Below, one piece after another: positions 27,833-36,105 of a DNA stretch of 64,000 nucleotides (within the stretch, counting starts at the first letter, position 1; every line of letters begins with the position of its first letter). The stretch comes from Pseudomonas putida (lineage in GTDB: Bacteria; Pseudomonadota; Gammaproteobacteria; Pseudomonadales; Pseudomonadaceae): the NCBI RefSeq assembly GCF_002025705.1, contig NZ_CP018846.1:4145501-4209500 (forward strand), written 5' to 3'. The notes below the pieces were generated by a model that was not told the DNA's origin, did not search any database, and was given only the letters and a program-made list of their open reading frames with translations. Made by a program: the position numbers and the translations under genes.

Positions 27833-27976
27833 TGTAGGAGCGGCCTTGCCGGGGCGCCGGACCGGTCGGAAAGGGCTGCAAAGCAGCCCCAGGATACTGC
27901 AGTGGATCACAGATCCTAGCGCAGCTTCGCAGCCCTTTCCGACCGGTCCGGCGCCCCGGCAAGGCCACTCCTACAA
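27833..27976. repeat. Inverted pair of REP elements
   Basis: Two arms of about 45 bases (GTAGGAGCGGCCTTGCCGGG type) face each other around a centre of about 45 bases. The same family recurs at 62672-62805. The distal arm covers the last bases of mgtE: its GTAGGAG end supplies the TAG stop codon of that gene. Confidence 0.85.
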
Positions 27977-29413
27977 GAGGAAGAGCGTTGCCAAACCCAG
28001 GAAGATGAAGAAGCCGCCGCTGTCGGTCACGGCAGTGATCATCACGCTCGAGCCCATCGCCGGGTCGCGCCCCAGGCGCGTCAGTGTCATAGGGATGAGT
28101 ACACCCATCAATGCCGCCAGCAACAGATTCAAGGTCATCGCCGCAGTCATTACCACGCCCAGCGACCAGCTGCCATAGAGCCAGAACGCTACCGCACCAA
28201 TCACCCCACCCCAGATCAGGCCATTGAGCAGCCCTACCGCCAACTCCTTGCGCATCAGCCGGCTGGTATTGCCTGGCGATACCTGATCCAGCGCCATGGC
28301 ACGGACAATCATGGTAATGGTCTGGTTACCCGAGTTGCCGCCAATACCGGCAACGATGGGCATCAGCGCAGCCAGCGCCACCAGCTTCTCGATCGAACCT
28401 TCGAACAGGCCGATCACCCGCGAGGCGACGAAGGCGGTAATCAGGTTGATCGCCAGCCACGCCCAGCGGTTGCGCAGCGAGCGCCAGACCGAGGCGAAGA
28501 TATCTTCCTCCTCACGCAGACCCGCCATGTTGAGGACTTCGCTTTCGCTTTCCTCACGGATCAGGTCGACCATTTCGTCGATGGTCAGACGGCCGATCAG
28601 GCGATCACTCTTGTCCACCACGGGCGCCGACACCAGGTCATAACGTTCGAAGGCCTGAGCAGCGTCGTAGGCATCTTCCTCAGGGTGGAAAGACACGGGG
28701 TCGGTTGCCATGACCTCCGCCACTTTCTTCTCCGGATCGTTGACCAGCAGGCGCTTGATCGGCAGCACACCCTTGAGGATGCCCTCATAGTCGACCACAA
28801 ACAGTTTGTCGGTATGGTTGGGCAGCTCTTTCAGACGGCGCAGGTAACGCAGTACCACTTCCAGGCTGACGTCTTCGCGGATGGTGACCATCTCGAAGTC
28901 CATCAGCGCACCGACCTGCTCCTCGTCGTAGCTCAGTGCCGAGCGCACACGCTCGCGCTGCTGGGCATCGAGGCTTTCCATCAGCTCGTGAACCACGTCA
29001 CGCGGCAGCTCTGGCGCAAGGTCTGCCAGTTCGTCGGCGTCCATTTCCTTGGCCGCAGCCAGGATCTCGTGATCGTCCATGTCGGCGATCAGCGATTGAC
29101 GAACAGAGTCGGAAACTTCGAGGAGGATGTCGCCATCGCGATCCGAGCGCACCAGCTGCCAGACCGTCAGGCGGTCCTGCAGGGGCAAGGCTTCGAGGAT
29201 GTAGGCGATGTCTGCTGGGTGCAGGTCGTCGAGCTTGCGCTGCAACTCGACCAGATTCTGGCGGTGGACGAGGTTTTCCACCAGGTCATTGTGCTGACCT
29301 TCCTGACGATGAGTCAGGTCTTCTACCACGCGTTGGCGCTGCAACAGTTCGACCACCTGGGCCAGGCGATCCTGCAGGCTCTCTTGAGCTTTCTTTACTT
29401 CTACTTCAGTCAT
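27971..29413 (-). CDS. mgtE: Magnesium transporter MgtE
   Basis: Inner-membrane Mg2+ channel of 480 residues. Order: N-terminal alpha-helical MgtE_N domain (about 25-130), tandem CBS domains (about 130-260) that sense intracellular Mg2+, a plug helix, and five membrane segments (about 285-480) with the conserved PIVAGIGGNSGNQ stretch in the pore region. Length is normal. The ATG at 29413 was chosen (MTEVEVKKAQ); ten upstream codons are open but unlikely. The stop codon falls in a REP element, which probably also forms the 3' end of the mRNA. Confidence 0.95.
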   Translation of the reverse strand: MTEVEVKKAQESLQDRLAQVVELLQRQRVVEDLTHRQEGQHNDLVENLVHRQNLVELQRKLDDLHPADIAYILEALPLQDRLTVWQLVRSDRDGDILLEVSDSVRQSLIADMDDHEILAAAKEMDADELADLAPELPRDVVHELMESLDAQQRERVRSALSYDEEQVGALMDFEMVTIREDVSLEVVLRYLRRLKELPNHTDKLFVVDYEGILKGVLPIKRLLVNDPEKKVAEVMATDPVSFHPEEDAYDAAQAFERYDLVSAPVVDKSDRLIGRLTIDEMVDLIREESESEVLNMAGLREEEDIFASVWRSLRNRWAWLAINLITAFVASRVIGLFEGSIEKLVALAALMPIVAGIGGNSGNQTITMIVRAMALDQVSPGNTSRLMRKELAVGLLNGLIWGGVIGAVAFWLYGSWSLGVVMTAAMTLNLLLAALMGVLIPMTLTRLGRDPAMGSSVMITAVTDSGGFFIFLGLATLFLL

Positions 29414-29789
29414 AGGCGAACTCCACTCCCAGCAGCGGAGCACGCCGGGAGAATCAATCAGTCAGATCTAGCTGTATGAATCTTGTTAGGGAGTAACTAC
29501 TGGGTAAGTCCATGGTGGTTTTCCACAAGCCCCGGCGGGGCTGACGGGCGCAATCATACACTGCCTTAGCTGCCAGATCGCTTAAAATTTTGGCCAGAAC
29601 AATCGTTTGCGTGATAAAGCTGGGACAACGCTCGAAGCCATCAGTGCGACGGCAGACGCGCAATTAAAAACACATGCGCCGCGCAAAAGTCTGTCGGGCT
29701 GGTTTCTGTGCAGTCTAGTAGGCATCACTGACAAAGCAGTGAAACAGAAAACAAAAAGCCCGCTCAATTGAGCGGGCTTCTTGATTGTG
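29414..29789. other. Gap between mgtE and the tRNA-Arg array
   Basis: No ORF is supported. It contains a small GC hairpin (AGCCCC-GGC-GGGGCT, 29528-29542) in the likely mgtE leader and the tRNA terminator listed separately. Confidence 0.5.
29752..29780 (-). terminator. Terminator of the tRNA-Arg array
   Basis: On the minus strand a perfect GCCCGCTCAA/TTGAGCGGGC stem is followed by TTTTTGTTTT, 12 bases after the last tRNA. Confidence 0.9.
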
Positions 29790-29866
29790 TGGCGGACTCA
29801 GCAGGATTCGAACCTGCGACCGCTCGGTTCGTAGCCGAGTACTCTATCCAGCTGAGCTATGAGTCC
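29790..29866 (-). tRNA. tRNA-Arg (ACG), copy 4 in transcription order
   Basis: 77 bases with encoded CCA, anticodon loop CTACGAA. Identical in sequence to the three copies upstream. It is the only copy lacking the 3' trailer hairpin; the array terminator follows instead. Confidence 0.97.
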
Positions 29867-29936
29867 GTGGTGGTAGTTTTAGACCAGATTACCACTGGTG
29901 GGTGAAGCGACTTTGCAAGCATAGCCACTTCAAAAG

Positions 29937-30013
29937 TGGCGGACTCAGCAGGATTCGAACCTGCGACCGCTCGGTTCGTAGCCGAGTACTCTATCCAGCT
30001 GAGCTATGAGTCC
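29937..30013 (-). tRNA. tRNA-Arg (ACG), copy 3
   Basis: 77 bases, same sequence as its neighbours. Immediately after, the discriminator base and CCA pair with a downstream AAGTGGC to form a 7-bp hairpin. Confidence 0.97.
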
Positions 30014-30083
30014 GTGGTTGGCAGTTTTAAACCAGATACCGCTGGCGGGCGAAACAACTTTGCAAGCAAAGCCACTTCAAAAG

Positions 30084-30160
30084 TGGCGGACTCAGCAGGA
30101 TTCGAACCTGCGACCGCTCGGTTCGTAGCCGAGTACTCTATCCAGCTGAGCTATGAGTCC
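30084..30160 (-). tRNA. tRNA-Arg (ACG), copy 2
   Basis: 77 bases, same sequence; spacers of about 70 bases between copies are themselves similar, so the unit has been duplicated together with its spacer. The CCA-sequestering hairpin is present. Confidence 0.97.
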
Positions 30161-30232
30161 GTCATTGGTAGTTTTAGACCAGATTACCACTGGTGGTTTG
30201 AAGCAGCTTTGAAAGCAAAGCCACTTCAAAAG

Positions 30233-30309
30233 TGGCGGACTCAGCAGGATTCGAACCTGCGACCGCTCGGTTCGTAGCCGAGTACTCTATCCAGCTGAGC
30301 TATGAGTCC
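30233..30309 (-). tRNA. tRNA-Arg (ACG), copy 1
   Basis: 77 bases with CCA; first copy after the promoter at 30324-30351. Decodes CGU/CGC/CGA after A-to-I editing. The CCA-sequestering hairpin is present. Confidence 0.97.
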
Positions 30310-30323
30310 GTGTCTTGCCGCGC

Positions 30324-30351
30324 ATGATAGTTCGCTGAAACATTTTTGCAA
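30324..30351 (-). promoter_or_regulatory. Promoter of the tRNA-Arg array
   Basis: TTGCAA, 16 bases, TATCAT on the minus strand, followed by a GC-rich discriminator typical of stringently controlled stable-RNA promoters, 14 bases before the first tRNA. Confidence 0.65.
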
Positions 30352-30415
30352 GAACTTTTTCGTTTAACTTCAACGACTTAGCGTTCTTACCGTTTACAGC
30401 GCCCTACGCAAATAA

Positions 30416-30506
30416 TGGCGGTGAAGGGGGGATTCGAACCCCCGATACCCTTATGAGGTATACTCCCTTAGCAGGGGAGCGCCTTCGGCCACTCGGCCAC
30501 CTCACC
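30416..30506 (-). tRNA. tRNA-Ser (GCT)
   Basis: 91 bases including CCA, class II with a long variable arm. The anticodon loop is CTGCTAA, reading AGC/AGU codons. It has its own promoter upstream. Confidence 0.97.
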
Positions 30507-30520
30507 GCAACACGAGGCGA

Positions 30521-30549
30521 ATATTAAAGAACCTCTTTCACCTTTGCAA
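30521..30549 (-). promoter_or_regulatory. Promoter of tRNA-Ser
   Basis: TTGCAA, 17 bases, TAATAT on the minus strand, 14 bases before the tRNA 5' end. Confidence 0.55.
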
Positions 30550-30552
30550 CCC

Positions 30553-30578
30553 TTTTTTTGAAAAAAACTTCAAAAAAA
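30553..30578 (-). terminator. A/T-rich perfect hairpin abutting the csrA stop
   Basis: TTTTTTTGAA and TTCAAAAAAA form a perfect 10-bp inverted repeat around a six-base loop, touching the csrA stop codon. The stem is nearly pure A/T, so it would be weak as a classical terminator, though it supplies U-runs. Confidence 0.4.
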
Positions 30579-30767
30579 TTAAAGGCTTGGCTCTTCATCC
30601 TTCTCCTTCTTGATCCGCAGGTAGATTTCCTCGCGGTGAACAGCCACTTCCTTCGGGGCGCTGACGCCAATACGCACCTGGTTGCCTTTGACGCCGAGCA
30701 CCGTCACGGTGATCTCGCCGTCTCCAATGATCAGGCTCTCGGCGCACCGACGAGTCAGAATCAACAT
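30579..30767 (-). CDS. csrA: Post-transcriptional regulator CsrA/RsmA
   Basis: Dimeric RNA-binding protein of 62 residues that binds GGA motifs in leaders and controls carbon flux, biofilm and secondary metabolism under Gac/Rsm. The signature MLILTRR, the VLGVKGNQVRIG strand and the RNA-contacting VAVHREEIY are present; the loop near residue 17 is one residue longer than in E. coli CsrA. The ATG at 30767 has a TAAGGAG ribosome site. The position next to lysC and alaS is the conserved rsmA/csrA location in Pseudomonas. Confidence 0.96.
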   Translation of the reverse strand: MLILTRRCAESLIIGDGEITVTVLGVKGNQVRIGVSAPKEVAVHREEIYLRIKKEKDEEPSL

Positions 30768-30895
30768 AGCTTTCTCCTTACGCAAAACATTCAGGGATTA
30801 CAGTCTTGGGATGTCAGGGCCTTGCCGTGGACCACGGCACAGGGCCTGGATGATCGCCCCGCCGGCAGGACAGGGCCTGCGTGGCGACCAGAAAC

Positions 30896-30926
30896 GCGAA
30901 GGGCGCGGCTAAGCCGCGCCCTCCAG
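30896..30926 (-). terminator. Terminator of lysC
   Basis: A perfect GGGCGCGGCT/AGCCGCGCCC stem lies nine bases past the lysC stop on the minus strand. No long T-run follows. The remaining gap to csrA (30768-30895) should hold the csrA promoter. Confidence 0.6.
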
Positions 30927-30934
30927 GCAAGGCC

Positions 30935-32170
30935 TTACTCGCCCTGTCGGGCAGGAGCGTCGAGTTCGAACGCGGTGTGCAGCGCGCGAACGGCCAGCTC
31001 CAGGTACTTCTCTTCGATAACCACCGAGACCTTGATTTCGGACGTGGAGATCATCTGAATGTTGATGCTCTCCTTGGCCAGGGCTTCGAACATGCGGCTG
31101 GCAACGCCCGCGTGGGAGCGCATGCCAACACCGACGATCGACACCTTGGCGATCTTGGTGTCGCCGATCACTTCACGGGCACCGATTTCACGTGCGGTGT
31201 TTTCCAGCACGCTGTAGGCCTTCTCGTACTCGTTGCGGTGCACGGTGAAGGTGAAGTCGGTGGTGTTATCGTGCGAAACGTTCTGCACGATCATGTCCAC
31301 TTCGATGTTAGAAGCGCTGATCGGGCCGAGGATCTTGAAGGCAACGCCCGGGGTGTCCGGCACGCCACGAATGGTCAGCTTGGCCTCATCACGGTTGAAG
31401 GCGATACCGGAAATGATCGGCTGTTCCATGGATTCCTCTTCATCAATGGTAATGAGGGTACCTGGACCCTCCTTGAAGCTGTGCAGCACGCGCAGCGGAA
31501 CGTTGTACTTGCCGGCGAACTCCACCGAGCGGATCTGCAGCACCTTGGAACCGAGGCTGGCCATTTCCAGCATCTCTTCGAAGGTGATCTTCTCCAGGCG
31601 GCGGGCCTGCGGCACGACGCGCGGGTCGGTGGTGTAGACGCCATCGACGTCGGTGTAGATCTGGCACTCGTCAGCCTTGAGCGCAGCCGCCAGGGCCACG
31701 CCGGTGGTGTCGGAGCCACCACGGCCGAGGGTGGTGATGCTGCCGTGCTCGTCGACACCCTGGAAACCGGCCACCACGACCACGCGACCTTCCTTGAGGT
31801 CGGCACGGATCTTCTGGTCATCGATCTGCAGGATGCGCGCCTTGTTGTGCGCGCTGTCGGTGAGGATGCGCACCTGGTTGCCGGTGTAGGACACCGCTGG
31901 CACACCGCGCTTGATCAAGGCCATGGTCAGCAGGGCAATGGTGACCTGCTCACCGGTCGACACGATCACATCCAGCTCACGCGGAACCGGCTGATCGGTG
32001 ATCTGCTTGGCCAGGTCGATCAGGCGATTGGTTTCACCGCTCATGGCCGACAGCACAACCACCAGGTCGTCGCCCGCTTCACGGTGTTTCTTGACCTTTT
32101 CGGCTACCTGCTCGATCCGCTCGATGGAACCGACAGAGGTGCCGCCAAATTTCTGTACGATCAACGCCAT
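30935..32170 (-). CDS. lysC: Aspartate kinase LysC
   Basis: First step of the aspartate family pathway (Asp to aspartyl phosphate) for Lys, Thr, Met and diaminopimelate. The protein is 411 residues: amino-acid kinase domain (about 1-245) with KFGGTSVG at 7-14, and two C-terminal ACT domains (about 265-405) that bind Lys/Thr for feedback control. Length matches the beta-type Lys-sensitive enzymes. It follows alaS at 86 bases and precedes csrA. No leader riboswitch is visible. Confidence 0.97.
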   Translation of the reverse strand: MALIVQKFGGTSVGSIERIEQVAEKVKKHREAGDDLVVVLSAMSGETNRLIDLAKQITDQPVPRELDVIVSTGEQVTIALLTMALIKRGVPAVSYTGNQVRILTDSAHNKARILQIDDQKIRADLKEGRVVVVAGFQGVDEHGSITTLGRGGSDTTGVALAAALKADECQIYTDVDGVYTTDPRVVPQARRLEKITFEEMLEMASLGSKVLQIRSVEFAGKYNVPLRVLHSFKEGPGTLITIDEEESMEQPIISGIAFNRDEAKLTIRGVPDTPGVAFKILGPISASNIEVDMIVQNVSHDNTTDFTFTVHRNEYEKAYSVLENTAREIGAREVIGDTKIAKVSIVGVGMRSHAGVASRMFEALAKESINIQMISTSEIKVSVVIEEKYLELAVRALHTAFELDAPARQGE

Positions 32171-32212
32171 TTCAATGGTGCCTCAGCCCATACCGGGCCT
32201 CAAAAAAACCAT

Positions 32213-32264
32213 CCAACATGAAGGGGCAGATGACTAGACCAGCCGCCCCTTCATCTCAAAGTCC
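32213..32264 (-). terminator. Possible terminator between alaS and lysC
   Basis: GAAGGGGC and GCCCCTTC pair around a 17-base loop over the alaS stop; a seven-T run follows about 12 bases later on the minus strand. It may attenuate read-through into lysC. Confidence 0.35.
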
Positions 32265-34880
32265 CTGCTCTGCGAACGGCACGGCCAGCGCCAGGGCCTG
32301 GTCCAGTGCAGCGACGTCGACGCCACCACCCTGGGCCATGTCCGGACGGCCACCGCCCTTGCCACCCACTGCCGCAGCGGCTTGTTTCATCAGGTCACCA
32401 GCCTTGAGTTGGCTGGAGAGGTCTTTGGTCACGCCGGCCACCAGCACGACCTTGCCCTCATGCTCGCTGCCCAGCAGGATCACTGCGTGGCCGAGCTTGT
32501 TCTTCAGCTGATCGACCAGGGCCAGCAGGGCCTTGCCATCCTGCCCATCCAGGCGGGCAGCAAGCACCTTGGCGCCCTTGACCTCAACGGCCGCATTGGA
32601 GAGATCGTCCCCGGCGGCGCTGGCGGCCTTGGCCTGCAGCTGCTCGAGCTGCTTTTCCAGCTGGCGGTTGCGCTCAAGCACAGCCGACAGCTTGTCGATC
32701 AGGTTGTCACGGTTGCCCTTGACCAGCTGCGCGGCTTCCTTGACCTGCTCTTCGGCAGCGTTCAGGTAGGCCAGTGCAGCGGCACCGGTAACCGCTTCGA
32801 TACGGCGTACGCCCGAGGCCACGCCGCCTTCGCTGATGATCTTGAACAGGCTGATATCGCCGGTGCGCTTGGCGTGGATACCACCGCACAGCTCGACGGA
32901 GAAGTCGCCGCCCATGCTCAGCACGCGCACGGTATCACCGTACTTCTCGCCGAACAGGGCCATGGCACCCTTGGCCTTGGCGGTTTCGATATCGGTCAGC
33001 TCGGTTTCAACCGGGGTGTTCTTGCGCACTTCACGGTTGACGATGTCTTCCAGGGCCTTGATCTGCGCAGGCGTTACCGCTTCGAAGTGGCTGAAGTCGA
33101 AACGCAGGCGCTGGCTGTCGACCAGCGAGCCCTTCTGCTGCACGTGCTCACCCAGGACCTGGCGCAGCGCTTCGTGCAGCAGGTGAGTGGCCGAGTGGTT
33201 CAGCGAGGTGGCGTGCTGCACGTCGGCATCGACCTTGGCCTCGACTGGCGAGCCGATGACCAGTGCACCGCTGGCGACCACGCCGTGGTGCAGGAAGGCA
33301 CCGCCGGTCTTGGTGGTGTCGCGCACGTCGAAGCGTGCAGCGCCGGCCTGCAGGAAGCCGCTGTCACCAACCTGGCCGCCGGATTCGGCGTAGAACGGCG
33401 TGCGATCGAGGACCACGACGCCCTGCTCGCCTTCACCCAGCTGATCGACGGACTGGCCGTCCTTGTACAGGGCGATGATCTTGCCCTGGCCTTCGGTGGC
33501 GTCATAACCGAGGAACTCGGTGGCGCTGTCGACCTTGACCAGGCTGTTGTAATCCATGCCGAAGCTGCTGGCGGAACGGGCACGCTCGCGCTGGGCTTCC
33601 ATTTCACGCTCGAAGCCGGCTTCGTCGATGGTCAGCTCGCGCTCACGGGCGATGTCGGCGGTGAGGTCCATCGGGAAGCCGTAGGTGTCGTACAGCTTGA
33701 ACACCACGTCGCCCGGGACCACGTCGCCCTTGAGCTGCGCCAGGTCCTGCTCGAGGATGCGCAGGCCCTGCTCCAGGGTCTTGGCGAACTGCTCTTCTTC
33801 AGCCTTGAGCACACGCTCGATGTGCGCCTGCTGGTTCTTCAGCTCAGGGAAGGCCTCGCCCATCTCGGCGGCCAGGGCAGCGACGATCTGGTAGAAGAAG
33901 CTGCCCTTGGCGCCCAGCTTGTTGCCGTGGCGGCAAGCGCGGCGAATGATGCGGCGCAGGACGTAGCCACGGCCTTCGTTGGACGGCAGCACGCCGTCCG
34001 CAATCAGGAAACCGCAGGAACGGATGTGGTCGGCAACCACTTTCAGCGATGCCTGACCGTCATTGCTGCAACCGATGGCCTTGGCCGCGGCAGACAACAG
34101 GTTCTGGAACAGGTCGATCTCGTAGTTGGAGTGCACGTGCTGCATGACCGCACTGATGCGCTCCAGGCCCATGCCGGTATCTACCGACGGTGCTGGCAGC
34201 GGGTGCAGCACGCCATCGGCAGTGCGGTTGAACTGCATGAAGACGTTGTTCCAGATCTCGATGTAGCGATCGCCGTCTTCTTCCGGCGAGCCGGGTGGGC
34301 CGCCCCAGATGTCGGCGCCGTGGTCGTAGAAGATCTCGGTGCACGGGCCGCACGGGCCGGTGTCGCCCATGGTCCAGAAGTTGTCGGAGGCGTATGGGGC
34401 GCCTTTGTTGTCGCCGATGCGCACCATGCGCTCGGCCGGCACGCCGACTTCCTTGGTCCAGATGTCGTAGGCTTCGTCGTCAGAGGCGTAGACGGTGACC
34501 CAGAGCTTTTCCTTGGGCAGGTTCAGCCACTGGTCGGAGGTCAGGAAGGTCCAGGCGAAGGTGATTGCGTCGCGCTTGAAGTAGTCACCGAAGCTGAAGT
34601 TGCCCAGCATTTCGAAGAAGGTGTGGTGACGCGCGGTATAGCCGACGTTTTCCAAGTCGTTGTGCTTGCCACCGGCACGCACGCACTTCTGGCTGCTGAC
34701 TGCGCGGGTGTAGGCACGCTTCTCGGCACCGAGGAAGCAGTCCTTGAACTGGTTCATGCCAGCGTTGGTGAACAGCAGGGTCGGGTCGTTGTTCGGGATC
34801 AGCGAACTGGAGGCGACTCGGGTATGGCCCTGCTCTTCGAAGAAGCGAAGGAAGGCTTCACGGATTTCTGCGCTTTTCAT
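32256..34880 (-). CDS. alaS: Alanyl-tRNA synthetase AlaS
   Basis: Class II synthetase of 874 residues charging tRNA-Ala. Catalytic core at the N-terminus (about 1-240; RFFEEQGHTRV, TDQW-like strand region), then the tRNA-recognition region, the editing domain (about 555-710) with the zinc motifs SATHLLH and CGGIH, a coiled coil (about 715-765) and the C-Ala/DHHA1 domain. Length is normal. The start at 34880 (MKSAEIREAF) replaces an in-frame extension of 23 codons that overlaps the promoter. Confidence 0.97.
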   Translation of the reverse strand: MKSAEIREAFLRFFEEQGHTRVASSSLIPNNDPTLLFTNAGMNQFKDCFLGAEKRAYTRAVSSQKCVRAGGKHNDLENVGYTARHHTFFEMLGNFSFGDYFKRDAITFAWTFLTSDQWLNLPKEKLWVTVYASDDEAYDIWTKEVGVPAERMVRIGDNKGAPYASDNFWTMGDTGPCGPCTEIFYDHGADIWGGPPGSPEEDGDRYIEIWNNVFMQFNRTADGVLHPLPAPSVDTGMGLERISAVMQHVHSNYEIDLFQNLLSAAAKAIGCSNDGQASLKVVADHIRSCGFLIADGVLPSNEGRGYVLRRIIRRACRHGNKLGAKGSFFYQIVAALAAEMGEAFPELKNQQAHIERVLKAEEEQFAKTLEQGLRILEQDLAQLKGDVVPGDVVFKLYDTYGFPMDLTADIARERELTIDEAGFEREMEAQRERARSASSFGMDYNSLVKVDSATEFLGYDATEGQGKIIALYKDGQSVDQLGEGEQGVVVLDRTPFYAESGGQVGDSGFLQAGAARFDVRDTTKTGGAFLHHGVVASGALVIGSPVEAKVDADVQHATSLNHSATHLLHEALRQVLGEHVQQKGSLVDSQRLRFDFSHFEAVTPAQIKALEDIVNREVRKNTPVETELTDIETAKAKGAMALFGEKYGDTVRVLSMGGDFSVELCGGIHAKRTGDISLFKIISEGGVASGVRRIEAVTGAAALAYLNAAEEQVKEAAQLVKGNRDNLIDKLSAVLERNRQLEKQLEQLQAKAASAAGDDLSNAAVEVKGAKVLAARLDGQDGKALLALVDQLKNKLGHAVILLGSEHEGKVVLVAGVTKDLSSQLKAGDLMKQAAAAVGGKGGGRPDMAQGGGVDVAALDQALALAVPFAEQGL

Positions 34881-35274
34881 AGGTTCTTCCACGGAAACGG
34901 CGGCCCTTGGGGGCAAACACGTCGACGAAACGACGGCAAAGGGCCGCATTATATCGGTCCTGCAAGCAAGGTGCAGTGTGTTTATGCGTTAGAAAACGTC
35001 GTTTGGACGGGTTTTGAGACGCTTGCAAACGAAAATGGCATGACCGGATGCTAAATGCTGCCTTTCGCCACTGGCAAGTCCATTACCGCTCAAGGGAAGG
35101 AGAAATGGAACAGACGGTGAGTTAAAAGGTTTTCATCTGGGGCCAGCAGGCACCAGCCGGGCGATCAGCAGGCCCACGTAACACCACTGCTGCTTGTCAT
35201 GGGCTAGATGTATAGCGCCTTGCGTACCCCGCAACGACCTAGTCTGGCCGCCCCACTTACGAAAGGCCATGCCC
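34881..35274. other. Divergent intergenic region alaS / hypothetical gene
   Basis: 394 bases without a supported gene. A consensus TATAAT lies on the minus strand at 34948-34953 and is the likely alaS -10 element; no good -35 partner is seen. The right part carries no recognisable element apart from a weak ribosome site before 35275. Confidence 0.45.
34948..34953 (-). promoter_or_regulatory. alaS -10 element
   Basis: Perfect TATAAT on the minus strand about 68 bases before the alaS ATG; the upstream -35 region is poor. Confidence 0.45.
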
Positions 35275-36102
35275 ATGACAACCTCAACAACCCCACAAAT
35301 TGTGCTCGGCAACGAGAAAGGCAAGGCGGTCGCATTCGGCGAACTGGACGAGGCGATTGGCTATGACGACCTGGCTTCGTCAGAGCTGACCCAGTCGCGG
35401 GTCTACTTTAACTACGAACTGTTCGACCTGCATCGCGAGCCGAACATCCACATTCAGCGCCGGCTGATTGAAGCGATGGACGACAACGTGGTCGTCGGCC
35501 GCACTGATGAAATACTGATCTGGCTGAACACCATCGACGTGAAGCTGAACCACGACAGTGACCTTGAGCTGGAAGTCGCGGGCAAGTCCTTCGCGATCCG
35601 ACAAAGCTCCGCAGATCAGCGCCTGCACTTGCTGTTTTCAGGAGCAGAGGCTCCAGCAGGTATTACCGAAAGCATTACCGTCCCCTTGTACGTGGATGGT
35701 AACGCAAGCCCGGACCGGCGATTCGAAGTCACGGCGATCGACCACCTGTTCCTTTACGGCACACCACAGTTCCAGGCCCGCGTGCTTGAGCAACTGGCGC
35801 TGCTGCCTGGTTATCCGGCGCTCAACCGACAACTGCAAATGGCGCGCAAACAGTTCGCCAGCGTGCCCGATATCGTGATCATGCAGTGCCACGCCGGCCC
35901 AACGCAGCTAGGCCCTGGGTTCGATCTGCAGCGAGTGATCCCCGCCAAATATGCCCACCTGCTGCCCGGCCACTACACCGTGATTCTTTACGACCCTTAC
36001 AGCGCAGAGGGCCTCGATGGCCTGACCACGCTGGCAAGGATGCTGCAACAGGCGTATGAGGCCCTCGCCCCGGACATGCTCGTGCCGACGCCAGCCGATT
36101 GA
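35275..36102 (+). CDS. Hypothetical protein, unrecognised
   Basis: A 275-residue soluble protein with no signal peptide, membrane segment or motif that I recognise. It begins MTTSTTPQIVLGNEKG and ends DMLVPTPAD. Composition is ordinary: mixed alpha/beta character, acidic N-terminal half. Start set at the ATG 35275, which has AAAGG at a workable distance; an ATG two codons earlier is too close to it. It is the only plus-strand gene in a long minus-strand stretch and faces astE with three bases between the two stop codons. Codon use looks less GC-extreme than that of its neighbours, which may mean acquisition. I propose no function. Confidence 0.75.
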   Translation: MTTSTTPQIVLGNEKGKAVAFGELDEAIGYDDLASSELTQSRVYFNYELFDLHREPNIHIQRRLIEAMDDNVVVGRTDEILIWLNTIDVKLNHDSDLELEVAGKSFAIRQSSADQRLHLLFSGAEAPAGITESITVPLYVDGNASPDRRFEVTAIDHLFLYGTPQFQARVLEQLALLPGYPALNRQLQMARKQFASVPDIVIMQCHAGPTQLGPGFDLQRVIPAKYAHLLPGHYTVILYDPYSAEGLDGLTTLARMLQQAYEALAPDMLVPTPAD

Positions 36103-36105
36103 TGA

